Source: an uncultured Pseudomonadaceae bacterium (GTDB lineage: Bacteria; Pseudomonadota; Gammaproteobacteria; Pseudomonadales; Pseudomonadaceae). From it: DNA of 7,352 nt. The notes beneath the pieces were generated by a model. It was not told where the DNA came from and made no database searches. It saw nothing but the letters and a program-made list of their open reading frames with translations. The translations under genes were made by a program, and so were the position numbers. Location: the NCBI GenBank assembly GCA_947630465.1, contig CANRHT010000279.1:1-7352 (forward strand), in the 5' to 3' direction. This document shows positions 1 to 7,254 of this stretch, piece by piece (positions within the stretch are counted from its first letter, which is position 1; each line of letters begins with the position of its first letter).

Positions 1-2
1 AA

Positions 3-842
3 ATATTAGAAGACAGCATTAAAAATCTAAAATTATCATCTGAACTGACACAAAAAAAATTTGATATGGGAATAATTTTAATGGATGACCTTCTTAGTTC
101 AAAAACAAGTTTAAAAGAAGCAGAAATTAGTTTATTGAATCAAAAAACCATTATTGAAAAAAATAAAAATATGCTAGAACTGTTAGTATCAACAACTATT
201 CCCAACCACTTGATGCCAACAAATTTTAAAGAGAATGAAAATAGTTTAATGCTAATTCAAGCTGGTATTTCATCAAAAGTGTTATTTTCCCGTCCTGATA
301 TTATAGAAGCAGAATATAATTTAAAAGCAAAAAATGCAAATATAGGTGTTGCAAGAGCCGCATTTTTCCCCTCGATTACTTTAACAGCAGATTATGGTCT
401 TGCAAGCACTTCTTTGAGTTCCCTCTTTAATGGAAATTCACAAACCGTATGGTCTTTTATTCCAAGTATAAATTTACCTATTTTTAAAGGTGGAGAAAAT
501 AAAGCAAATTTAGAGTATGCAAATGCTCAACAAAAAATTGCAATTGCACAATATGAAAAAACTGTACAAGTTGCCTTTAAAGATGTATCTAATGATTTGA
601 TTGAAAGGGCAAATATAAGTAAACAGTTAAAAGCACAAGAAGATTTAGTAAATACAGCAAAAAAAAGTTATGAAGTATCTTTAAATTCCTATAAATATGG
701 ATTAGGAAATTATTTAAATGTATTAATTTCACAAAAAAAGTTTTTTGATTCACAAAAAGCTTTAATAGATATAAAACTCAATGAATTAATCAACCGAGTA
801 AGTTTATATGCCTCGTTAGGAGGCAATGAGAAAATAGACTGA
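3..842 (+). CDS. Outer-membrane efflux channel protein, NodT/OprM (TolC) family, 5'-truncated by the window
   Basis: This is the outer-membrane component of a tripartite (RND-type) efflux pump, a trimeric beta-barrel and alpha-helical tunnel that carries drugs, metals or lipophilic compounds out from the periplasm. The frame is open from base 3, so the 279 residues seen are only the C-terminal part of a protein normally about 450-480 residues long; the ATG at 66 is internal. Family hallmarks are clear: an RPDI..AE..L segment, then A.IGVARAAFFPSITLT, a W.F.PSI..PIF.GG block (a predicted membrane strand followed by the helical hairpin), YEKTVQVAFKDV, and a final LYASLGG close to the usual C-terminus. 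The end therefore seems natural. Such genes usually come last in an operon after the membrane-fusion and RND pump genes, which would lie upstream of the window. The substrate cannot be told. The family is sure; the exact pump is not. Confidence 0.93.
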   Translation: MLEDSIKNLKLSSELTQKKFDMGIILMDDLLSSKTSLKEAEISLLNQKTIIEKNKNMLELLVSTTIPNHLMPTNFKENENSLMLIQAGISSKVLFSRPDIIEAEYNLKAKNANIGVARAAFFPSITLTADYGLASTSLSSLFNGNSQTVWSFIPSINLPIFKGGENKANLEYANAQQKIAIAQYEKTVQVAFKDVSNDLIERANISKQLKAQEDLVNTAKKSYEVSLNSYKYGLGNYLNVLISQKKFFDSQKALIDIKLNELINRVSLYASLGGNEKID

Positions 843-872
843 CAATACTGCATTTACCATTATAAGGAATCA

Positions 873-892
873 TAATTATACATTTATAATTA
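873..892. terminator. AT-only hairpin after the efflux gene, possible weak terminator
   Basis: TAATTATA, a four-base CATT loop, then TATAATTA make a perfect 8-bp inverted repeat about 30 bases after the efflux stop codon. There are no G:C pairs and no clear T tract, so it may be a weak terminator or only a chance palindrome in AT-rich DNA. Confidence 0.25.
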
Positions 893-975
893 AATAACTC
901 AACTTTCGCACATAGATTCTGCTAAATCCACGAACGAAACCTGAATATTAAAGCCCATAAAGAGGCACTTTTTAG

Positions 976-1009
976 TATAATTTCATAACGACAATCAACT
1001 ATACAAAGG
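976..1009 (+). promoter_or_regulatory. Promoter -10 box and ribosome site of the IS transposase
   Basis: A perfect TATAAT at 976-981 sits in a T-rich stretch typical of Campylobacterota promoters, with no clear -35 box. AAAGG at 1005-1009 lies seven bases before the ATG at 1017 and supports that start. Confidence 0.5.
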
Positions 1010-1016
1010 TGTTTTT

Positions 1017-1634
1017 ATGGGACTTGACAATTATATTCAAACTGCTATGAAGAGCTTATTAAAGAATCCAATTTACGAAGTTTTAAAAGAGATAAAAATA
1101 ATAAAGATACTTCAACAAAGTAACTTTGTAAAAAGAGAAGTTGGTTATGCTCCATTGCAAATAATTCTTCACTTCTTATATATGCTGATTATGCAAAAAA
1201 GACAATCAACTTTTATAAAGAAGAGTCATAGTGCCTTTGGTAAAGATGCCTATTACAGATTTATAAAAGAGAAACGCTATAACTGGCGGAAGTTTTTATT
1301 ACTAAGCTCAACAGAACTTTTAAAAAAGATAAAACCACTGCATAAAAAGGGTGAGTATAAACTTTTAATTATTGATGATACCGTAGAAGCTAAAAGAGGT
1401 AAGTGTATTGAAGGCAGTTGTAAATATGTTTGGAGCAATAAAGAACACCGAAGTATCAATGCCTTAAATATTGTATCTCTAAATTATGCAGATTCACATT
1501 CAACTTTTCAACTTGATTTTTCTATTAAGATGAATGATAGCTATCGTAAGAATATATCTGAATTTACAACGAAACTGCATCATAGAAGTAATGCTTACCA
1601 AAGAAAGAGGGAAATTATAAAAGGTAAAAGCTGA
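1017..1634 (+). pseudogene. IS4-like DDE transposase, truncated to the N-terminal half
   Basis: A 205-residue protein matching the first half of DDE transposases of the broad IS4/IS701 type, which are normally about 350-450 residues. The key landmark is LLIIDDTVEAKRGK at about residues 116-128, which carries the first catalytic Asp (D120 or D121). It is followed by a W.NKEHR.INALN segment and DFSIKMN, the usual strand region after the first acid. The frame then reads HHRSNAYQRKREIIKGK and meets a stop. The second Asp and the catalytic Glu are absent, so the product cannot catalyse transposition. From about 1621 the +1 frame continues with a different protein sequence, which suggests a deletion junction rather than a simple frameshift inside one transposase. 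The start is supported by AAAGG seven bases upstream. The superfamily is fairly sure; the exact IS family is not. Confidence 0.75.
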
Positions 1635-1905
1635 ATGGAAAAACTTATCAGAAATTGATCCGAACAATATTGTTGTTCCTGATTTAGTTAAAGGAATACA
1701 GGCAATGAAATTAACTGCCTCAGCCTGGAATGAAAATATTGTTGATAAAAATGTCATTAAGGCAAATCATTTCGATGACTACGAAACATTATATCTTCAA
1801 ATCTCAGGTTCTGACAACCTAGTACCTGGATATACAAGTAAAAAGCTATCAAACTTTATAGATAAAAATCTACAAAAAACCTATTTAGAAATGTCTAAAT
1901 ACTAA
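1621..1905 (+). pseudogene. C-terminal fragment of an unrecognised protein
   Basis: This frame is open from just after a TAA at 1618-1620 to the TAA at 1903-1905, giving 94 residues. The first ATG in it is at 1705 and has no good ribosome site, so I read the stretch as the tail of a longer gene whose start was lost when the IS remnant was joined to it. It begins KVKAEWKNLSEIDPNN, continues with a LVKGIQAMKLTASAWNENI helix-like segment, and ends KNLQKTYLEMSKY. It is hydrophilic, with no membrane segment and no catalytic motif I can name. The pattern loosely recalls small hypothetical proteins with a helical C-terminal half, but I do not recognise the family. A downstream ORF with its own ribosome site begins 17 bases later, as in an operon. 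Confidence 0.4.
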
Positions 1906-1922
1906 CAATATAGGAGATTAAG

Positions 1923-2042
1923 ATGGAATACACTGCAGTACTTACAGCACTTGAATCAGCAGAAGAAGCAATAATAGAATATAAGAATGGATTAAGACAT
2001 AGACCAAGCACAACAAGATATCTAGGGGGAGTAGAAGTCTAA
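1923..2042 (+). CDS. Short unrecognised ORF, 39 aa, probably a truncated gene start
   Basis: An ATG at 1923 is preceded by AGGAGA at 1912-1917 (five-base spacing), the best-formed ribosome site in this part of the window. The product starts MEYTAVLTALESAEEAIIEY, an acidic amphipathic helix, and ends RYLGGVEV. Its stop lies exactly where the Tn3 transposase homology on the other strand ends, so the last residues and the stop codon are probably supplied by the junction and the original gene was longer. It follows the preceding fragment by 17 bases and likely shared its operon. I do not recognise the family. Confidence 0.4.
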   Translation: MEYTAVLTALESAEEAIIEYKNGLRHRPSTTRYLGGVEV

Positions 2043-3690
2043 AATAACTATTAAGTTCCTTTTTTATTCTCATATTAGTAATTTCAAAGCTTTTTTCAAG
2101 TTTTTCAGTAATTGGTACGATAAACTTATTGAAATCTTCTAAATATTCTAATTCATGGCACTTTAATAACTCTTTTTTGTTTAATATATATTCATCTTTT
2201 GGAATTAAATACTCTTCAAAACTTTTATATTTATAAGAATATTTAAGATTTAAGATACCTGATTTTATGCCATCACTAATATGTAAAAATAACAAGGCTT
2301 TATAAAGAGAAATTTTTATTTTACCCTCATCATCAATTAAAGCAATCTGTTCATCATCCTCTAAAAAATCAGTTGGAAAATCTTTTTTTAGGTTTTCATT
2401 TTCTTTAAAATATTTAATAGCAGCAATTAAATGTTTATTAGAAGACTTTTTGTCAAATTCTAATAGCTTTACTATTCCACTAAGTTTTCCTTGAAGTGAT
2501 TGAGATGCTTTTTCTATAAAATCAAATCTATCTAAATTAGCTGTTTCAAGAAAAGTTTTTTGCTCAAGAAGTATTTTGAGCTTCTCTGTTTTAATTGTTA
2601 TAAGTGATTTTAATGTAGTAATTTTAACCGAATCAGTAATTTTATCATTATCCAAAATTTGATTTACTTCATTTAAAATTAATAAATTTGAATCTTCTAA
2701 AGATTGAATTAATACTTTTTGTTTAGGTTCATTTTTAAAATATAAATCTTTTTGATTACGAAGTAAAGTACTTTTAATACTTTGAATTATTGCTATAAAT
2801 CTATCCATAAGGTTATCATTACGAATAAAATATTGATATTTTACAAATGATAGAAGTAAAAATTGGCTATTAATGGAATCTTTTTGAGTAAGTTGAGTAA
2901 TTTTACTTTGCTCAAGCCATTTAGAGTAATATTGTGCTACTTTATCTGTAATTCCAATTTCATCTATAATTGGCTTTAGCATATGAAACTTTGATTGTAT
3001 AGTCATTAATTGAAGTAAAGAACTCTTCATCTCTCTTTTATTGGTAGAATGTCCTAATTTCTTGAAGTTACCAATGTTGTATCTATTTTTGTAATTCTCA
3101 TCTTTATTTGTGAAATCATCTAAAAGTTTAAGCTTTTCATCATTTTGAATAGCTTTAAGATGAAATAAAATATTTTTAGTCTGATAGCTAAGGGCATCTC
3201 CTATAATTTTTGAAAGGGTTGTATAACTTGGAATCTCAATATTCAGTTTTTTTGAATAATCAATCAACGAAAAAAATATCTTTTTACGATGAGTAAAATT
3301 ATTTGCCAATTCAACAGCATAATTTTTGAGTTTTATTTCTATATCATTAGTATATTCATCTATATTAAAATAGGATTTGATAATTTGTTTATATCTTTGT
3401 TGAGTTCTAGATGTTACTTTATTAAAATCAAAAATATTCAAATTATTTCTATTAGCAATATATAAATAATTTTCATCATCTTTTTGAATTTCAAAGAATC
3501 TATGCGTTGCTTTAAAATATCCAAACATTAAAATAAACAAAATTTTATTTGAATCACTTTTCATTTCAGAAATGGTTTCACTAATATTACTTGTAAGTTT
3601 AAAAAAGTGATTTTGAGAAAGTGAATCAAATTTTGGAGCTAACTCAAAATCTTTTTCTTCCTCAATTGTTAAAATTTTAAATACTGACAC
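1942..3690 (-). pseudogene. tnpA: Tn3-family transposase, N-terminal part only, with a chimeric tail
   Basis: Tn3 transposases (about 950-1000 residues) cut and join transposon ends in replicative transposition. This frame has 582 residues. The first 160 or so resemble the DUF4158 N-terminal domain (LTIEEEKDFELAPKFD, then FGYFKATHRFF). The middle keeps the conserved YKALLFLHISDGIKSGIL and FEEYLIPKDEY segments that precede the catalytic domain. Homology stops at about residue 549 (near base 2043), just before the DDE_Tnp_Tn3 domain, so all catalytic acids are missing. The last 33 codons are the antisense of the short ORF at 1923-2042 and give an artificial leucine-rich tail. The start is a GTG at 3688-3690 with AAAGGA a few bases upstream. 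The truncated product might still bind transposon ends, but it cannot catalyse transposition. Confidence 0.85.
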
Positions 3691-3850
3691 AAAAGTCCTT
3701 TAAAATGTAATTTATTTATATTCTATAATATATTTGTTATACTTTGAATAATATATAAATTAATTTACACTATTTCAATAAAAATTGTATAAATCTGATA
3801 ATGTAAATTAAACCTTCGTTTAAAATACACTTTTTACTAAAGGAGAAAAA
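3691..3850. promoter_or_regulatory. res-like recombination site and divergent promoter region of the Tn3 element
   Basis: In Tn3 elements with divergent genes, the gap holds res, where the resolvase dimer binds, splits cointegrates and represses both genes. This 160-bp gap is extremely AT-rich. It contains a perfect 10-bp inverted repeat, TTAATTTACA (3760-3769) and TGTAAATTAA (3802-3811), with 32 bases between the arms, and a related TGTAATTTA at 3706-3714. Repeated TGTAA-type half-sites in both directions fit resolvase binding. A GATAAT at 3797-3802 could be a -10 box for the resolvase. The exact subsites I, II and III cannot be assigned by eye. Confidence 0.5.
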
Positions 3851-4462
3851 ATGTTAATAGGATATGCAAGAGTTTCAAAATCAGATAATTCACAAGTTTT
3901 AGATTTACAAATTGATGCACTTATAAATTCAGGGGTAAAAGAAGAAAATATTTATAGTGATAAAATTTCGGGAAGCAAAGATGAAAGACCTGGATTAGAA
4001 AATTGTTTAAAAGCTTTAAGAGAAGATGACATATTAGTTGTATATAAACTTGATAGACTTGGAAGAAATTTAAAACACCTTATTCAAACAGTTGAAGATT
4101 TAACAAAAAGAAAAATAGGATTTAAAGTTTTAAGTGGTCAAGGAGTAAATATAGATACAACAACACCAGCTGGTAAAATGATATTTTCAATATTTGGAGC
4201 ATTAGCAGAATTTGAAAGAGAATTAATTAGAGAAAGAACAATAGCTGGAATTCAAGCTGCACGAGCAAGAGGAAGAATGGGTGGAAGAAAATTTAATCTT
4301 ACAAAATCACAAGTAAGACTTGCTGAAGCTTCAATGAAAAACAGAGATACAAGTGTTACTGAACTTTGTAAGGAATTAAAAATCACAAGAGCAACTTTAT
4401 ACAAATATATTTCACCAACTGGTGAATTGAGAGATTATGCTAAAAGAGTGCTTGAGAAATAG
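3851..4462 (+). CDS. tnpR: Tn3-family serine resolvase (site-specific recombinase)
   Basis: A 203-residue serine recombinase that resolves cointegrates made by replicative transposition through recombination at res. The N-terminal catalytic domain (about 1-140) starts MLIGYARVSKSDNSQ with the nucleophile at Ser9. KLDRLGRN at 66-73 carries the active-site arginines, and EFERELIRERT at 120-130 leads into the long E helix. GRMGGRKF links to a C-terminal helix-turn-helix (about 151-187, SVTELCKELKITRATLYKYI) that recognises the half-sites. Length and motifs are complete, so it looks functional. AGGAG at 3841-3845 lies before the ATG. It diverges from the broken transposase across the res-like gap. 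Similar proteins serve as invertases (Hin/Gin), but the gene order favours a resolvase. With its transposase dead, it may persist as a stranded recombinase. Confidence 0.95.
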   Translation: MLIGYARVSKSDNSQVLDLQIDALINSGVKEENIYSDKISGSKDERPGLENCLKALREDDILVVYKLDRLGRNLKHLIQTVEDLTKRKIGFKVLSGQGVNIDTTTPAGKMIFSIFGALAEFERELIRERTIAGIQAARARGRMGGRKFNLTKSQVRLAEASMKNRDTSVTELCKELKITRATLYKYISPTGELRDYAKRVLEK

Positions 4463-4475
4463 ACGAGAGCTATAT

Positions 4476-4497
4476 AAAAAAACTTTGTCGTTTTTTT
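4476..4497 (+). terminator. A-tract/T-tract hairpin after the resolvase
   Basis: AAAAAAAC (4476-4483), a six-base loop and GTTTTTTT (4490-4497) form a perfect 8-bp stem 13 bases after the resolvase stop. The T run could end transcription, although the stem has only one G:C pair. It may instead be part of the transposon end. A second inverted pair, AACTTTG (4481-4487) with CAAAGTT (4518-4524), overlaps it. Confidence 0.35.
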
Positions 4498-4531
4498 CGG
4501 GAGTGTTCACAATTAGCCAAAGTTAACATAA

Positions 4532-4856
4532 TTAGTTTGCTTTGTTTCCAATAAATATAATAAAAGCTCCCGCTAATGCTAAAAAAGAACCTATAATATC
4601 CTATCTATTAAAACTTTCTTTTTCTACAAATACTAGCCATAATAATGAAGACAATATATAAATTCCACCATATATAGCATAACCTCTTCCTGCATGTACA
4701 TTGATTTTTGTTAGTGAATATGCAAAAAGAAGTGATGATACAACCCTATTGCTGTCCACCAAGCAGTTTTATCTAATTTAAAATATAACCAAAAAGCAAA
4801 ACATCCAAAAATTTCAAAAATGCTGCTAAAAAAAATATACCTAAATTTCCTAACAT
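4532..4856 (-). pseudogene. ynfA: YnfA/UPF0060-family small membrane protein, broken by two frameshifts and a stop codon
   Basis: Read across its lesions, this is a complete YnfA-type protein of 108 residues, the usual length, with four expected membrane helices. The family resembles small multidrug transporters, and its role is poorly settled. Visible landmarks are LGIFFLAAF at the start, FGCFAFWLYFKL after the first shift, then FAYSLTKINVHAGRGYAIYGG (the family signature, on positions 4660-4725), and a last helix IIGSFLALAGAFIIFIGNK. Lesions: one T missing from a T5 tract at 4816-4820; one base missing near 4742-4746, just after a WWTAIG segment; and TAG at 4601-4603 where the family has a Tyr codon before Asp. 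The two shifts restore exactly 109 codons. It reads in the same direction as the Usp gene upstream and may have been the operon's last gene. Confidence 0.85.
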
Positions 4857-4863
4857 ATAATTC

Positions 4864-4908
4864 TCATTCCAAGATTAAAGTAAACTCTTTTTTTATCTCT
4901 TTATTCAT
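4864..4908 (-). other. 14-codon ORF between the Usp gene and the ynfA remnant
   Basis: AGGGA overlaps the Usp stop codon and precedes an ATG at 4906-4908 by six bases. The peptide is MNKEIKKEFTLILE and ends eight bases before the ynfA ATG. It could be a leader peptide coupling Usp and ynfA translation, the start of another decayed gene, or chance. There is no homology I recognise. Confidence 0.2.
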
Positions 4909-4917
4909 TTAAAATCC

Positions 4918-5757
4918 CTATCTAAACAATAACAATGGAACTTTAGAATTCAACAACATTTTTGTTGTAAAACTTCCAAAAATTGCACTTCTAAATCTAT
5001 TATGGCTATATGCTCCCATAGCTATAATATCAGCGTTTATGCTTTGTTGATAATTTAAAATAGCTTCTAATTTATCTCCACTTAAAGATAATATTTCAGA
5101 ATCTATATTTGCATTTTTGAATATCAAACTAGCTTCATTTAAAACTCTATTTGAATCATTTTTATCACTATTTACATTTACAATATATCTTTTTGTATTT
5201 GGAAATATTGGATTTTTTACGGCAATATCAATAGATTTTTTAGCATAAAGACTCCCATCATATGCCATTAAAATAGATTTTATAGGTTTAAATTCACTAT
5301 TTACAAGCAAGATTGGAATATTTAAAGTTCTAATCAACTCCTCAACATTAGATCCAATATCTTTACTATTTTCGCCATTTAAACCAATAATTGCAATTTT
5401 TAAATCACTTCCTAACTCATCCAAAGTTTCATATAAAGTTCCATGTCTTTGAAGAGTTGTAAAATTTGAGAAATTTTTTGATTTAACATACTCTTGCATC
5501 TGTTTTAAAATAGCTTTACCTTTTAAAATCTCCTCTTGACTTCTTTTAGCATCTTCATCAACTAACATCTCAAGTAGTACATCTTTTGCGCCAAAACCAA
5601 TATTTCCTGAAAAATCAACTAGATTTGAAATTTTTGAATGTTCAACTACATTTAGTAAAACAAGAGGTAAATTAAGATTTTTTGCTATAAAAACTCCATA
5701 ATCACAAACTGCTTTTGAAAAATCTGAACCATCAATGCAAACTAATACTTTATTCAT
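4918..5757 (-). CDS. Tandem-domain universal stress protein (UspA family)
   Basis: A 279-residue cytoplasmic protein with two Usp domains in tandem. Domain 1 (about 1-155) begins MNKVLVCIDGSDFSKAVCDYG and ends with IIGLNGENSKDIGSNVEELIR before IPILLVN. Domain 2 (about 156-279) begins KPIKSILMAYDGSLYAKKSI and ends GAYSHNRFRSAIFGSFTTKML before VPLLLFR. Both ends match the G-x2-G-x9-GS nucleotide-binding loop in shape, but domain 2 has Asn in place of the second Gly, so ATP binding there may be weakened. Usp proteins respond to starvation and stress, and some bind membrane transporters. The ATG follows the SulP stop codon directly (TAAATG), and GGAG inside the end of the SulP gene serves as its ribosome site, so the two are translationally coupled. 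The family is sure; the stimulus is unknown. Confidence 0.95.
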   Translation of the reverse strand: MNKVLVCIDGSDFSKAVCDYGVFIAKNLNLPLVLLNVVEHSKISNLVDFSGNIGFGAKDVLLEMLVDEDAKRSQEEILKGKAILKQMQEYVKSKNFSNFTTLQRHGTLYETLDELGSDLKIAIIGLNGENSKDIGSNVEELIRTLNIPILLVNSEFKPIKSILMAYDGSLYAKKSIDIAVKNPIFPNTKRYIVNVNSDKNDSNRVLNEASLIFKNANIDSEILSLSGDKLEAILNYQQSINADIIAMGAYSHNRFRSAIFGSFTTKMLLNSKVPLLLFR

Positions 5758-7254
5758 TTACTCTCCTTTAATTACTTTTTCTACCATTTTTGCTTTATCA
5801 TGAACACCAAATCTATCAATTATAGTTTTACTTGCTTCATTTTGTCCAACAACTTCAACAATAGCACCTTCTCGTCTTAGTTTTATTACTGCTTTATCAA
5901 GTGCATAAACAGCAGAAATATCCCAAAAATGAGCTTTAGAAACATCAATAATTACTCTATCTAAAACCTCTTTAAAATTAATGCTTTCATAAAATCTATC
6001 GGCACTATTAAAAAATACTTGTCCTACAAACTTATAAGTTTTAACACTTTTATCTTCATTATATGAAGTTTCACAAGACATAAAGTGTGAAATCTTATTT
6101 GCAAAAAATAGTGAGGCAAAAAGAACTCCTGTTATTACTCCATAAGCTAAGTTGTGAGTATAAACAGTTACTATAACAGTTGAAAGCATTACAATATTTG
6201 TAGAGAGCGGTAGAGTTTTTAGATTTTTTATTGAAGCCCAATCAAATGTTCCAATAGAGACCATAATCATAACAGCAACCAAAGCAGCCATAGGAATAAT
6301 AGAGATAATATCACTTAAAAATACAACCATTATAAGTAAGAAAAAACCAGCTATAAATGTAGATAACCTTCCTCTTCCTCCTGATTTTACATTTATAATT
6401 GATTGTCCAATCATTGCACATCCAGCCATTCCTCCAATACAACCAGATGCAATATTTGCAACTCCTTGACCTCTTGCCTCTTTTGTTTTATCCCCTTTTG
6501 TATCTGTTAGTTCATCAACTATTGTTGTTGTCATAAAAGTCTCTAGTAATCCAACAACTGCTAAAGAGAGAGAGTAAGGCAATATAATCCATAAAGTTTC
6601 TAAATTAAAAGGAACATCAGGCCATAAAAATATAGGTAAAGTATCAGGAAGTTCTCCCATATCCCCTACAGTTCTTACATCCCAAGCTACAAAATATACA
6701 AAAATAGTTAAAACAACAATTGTAAGCAAGGGAGATGGAACTATTTTTCCTATTTTTGGAATATATGGAAATAAGTATATTATTCCAAGACCTGCAAGAG
6801 TTAAAGCATAAACATGCCAAGTTACATTTGTTAGTTCTGGAAGTTGAGCCATAAATATTAAAATTGCTAAAGCATTTACAAAACCAATTACAACAGCTCG
6901 TGCAACAAAACTCATAAGCTTAGCAACTTGCATATATGCCAAAATTATTTGAATAACACCTGTCAAAATTGTAGCTGCAAGTAAATATTGAAGACCGTGT
7001 TCTTTTACAAGAGTAACCATTAAAAGTGCCATTGCTCCAGTTGCAGCACTAATCATTGCAGGTCTTCCACCAACAAAAGATATAACAACTGCAATACAAA
7101 ATGAAGCATAAAGTCCAACTTTAGGATCAACTCCTGCTATAATTGAAAAAGCAATTGCTTCAGGTATTAGTGCAAGAGCTACTACAAGACCTGAAAGAGT
7201 ATCACCTTTTATATTTGAAAACCATTCATCTTTGTTGAAATATCTTTTTATCAT
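5758..7254 (-). CDS. SulP-family inorganic anion transporter with a C-terminal STAS domain
   Basis: A 498-residue inner-membrane secondary transporter. Residues about 18-390 form the hydrophobic core of 10-14 helices, with the SulP hallmark [17 protein letters not shown] near residues 28-44 and the conserved [14 protein letters not shown]...GQGVANI...GG...[14 protein letters not shown] block at about 235-296. Residues about 405-490 form a cytoplasmic STAS domain ([20 protein letters not shown]), which regulates transport in this family. SulP proteins carry sulfate, bicarbonate, chloride or C4-dicarboxylates, and the sequence alone does not tell which. The start ATG has AAGGAA just upstream and no in-frame alternative that fits better. 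The coupled Usp gene downstream suggests stress-linked control of uptake. Length and motifs are complete. Confidence 0.95.
   Translation of the reverse strand: MIKRYFNKDEWFSNIKGDTLSGLVVALALIPEAIAFSIIAGVDPKVGLYASFCIAVVISFVGGRPAMISAATGAMALLMVTLVKEHGLQYLLAATILTGVIQIILAYMQVAKLMSFVARAVVIGFVNALAILIFMAQLPELTNVTWHVYALTLAGLGIIYLFPYIPKIGKIVPSPLLTIVVLTIFVYFVAWDVRTVGDMGELPDTLPIFLWPDVPFNLETLWIILPYSLSLAVVGLLETFMTTTIVDELTDTKGDKTKEARGQGVANIASGCIGGMAGCAMIGQSIINVKSGGRGRLSTFIAGFFLLIMVVFLSDIISIIPMAALVAVMIMVSIGTFDWASIKNLKTLPLSTNIVMLSTVIVTVYTHNLAYGVITGVLFASLFFANKISHFMSCETSYNEDKSVKTYKFVGQVFFNSADRFYESINFKEVLDRVIIDVSKAHFWDISAVYALDKAVIKLRREGAIVEVVGQNEASKTIIDRFGVHDKAKMVEKVIKGE

Larger units (their letters stand above)
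843..1634 (+). mobile_element. Left-hand remnant of an IS4-like insertion sequence
   Basis: The stretch holds a promoter, ribosome site and the N-terminal half of a DDE transposase, but no right-hand end. The left boundary lies somewhere between the efflux stop codon at 842 and the promoter at 976. I could not fix the terminal inverted repeat because its partner is missing. The element appears to have lost its distal half by a deletion joining it to unrelated coding DNA near 1620-1634. The left coordinate given is only the outer limit. Confidence 0.6.
2025..4531. mobile_element. Remnant of a Tn3-family transposon with divergent tnpA and resolvase
   Basis: Gene order is the classic Tn3 layout: the transposase reads left, the resolvase reads right, and an AT-rich res-like gap lies between. 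The transposase has lost its C-terminal catalytic half, so the left third or so of the element is deleted. A GGGGG run at 2025-2029, oriented as a Tn3 left end would be, stands at the junction, but I could not match it to a second end. The right boundary falls between the resolvase stop (4462) and the ynfA remnant (4534). The ends are approximate. Confidence 0.6.

Noticed and set aside
1277..1459. 60-codon minus-strand frame opposite the IS transposase
   Set aside because: It lies wholly antisense to a recognisable transposase, has no ribosome site, and looks like a shadow frame.
1500..1757. 85-codon minus-strand frame across the IS/unknown-gene junction
   Set aside because: It spans a deletion junction and is antisense to two better-supported plus-strand reading frames.
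1942..2042. Leucine-rich hydrophobic C-terminal tail of the Tn3 transposase frame, resembling a membrane anchor
   Set aside because: It is the antisense translation of the ORF at 1923-2042 and starts where transposase homology stops, so it is a junction artefact.
1621..2042. Possible toxin-antitoxin pair (two short adjacent ORFs)
   Set aside because: The first is a C-terminal fragment without a start, the second is truncated, and neither shows a known toxin or antitoxin motif.
3691..3850. CRISPR-like or iteron-like repeats in the AT-rich gap
   Set aside because: The repeats are short, few and irregularly spaced. Their place between divergent tnpA and tnpR is better explained as a res site.
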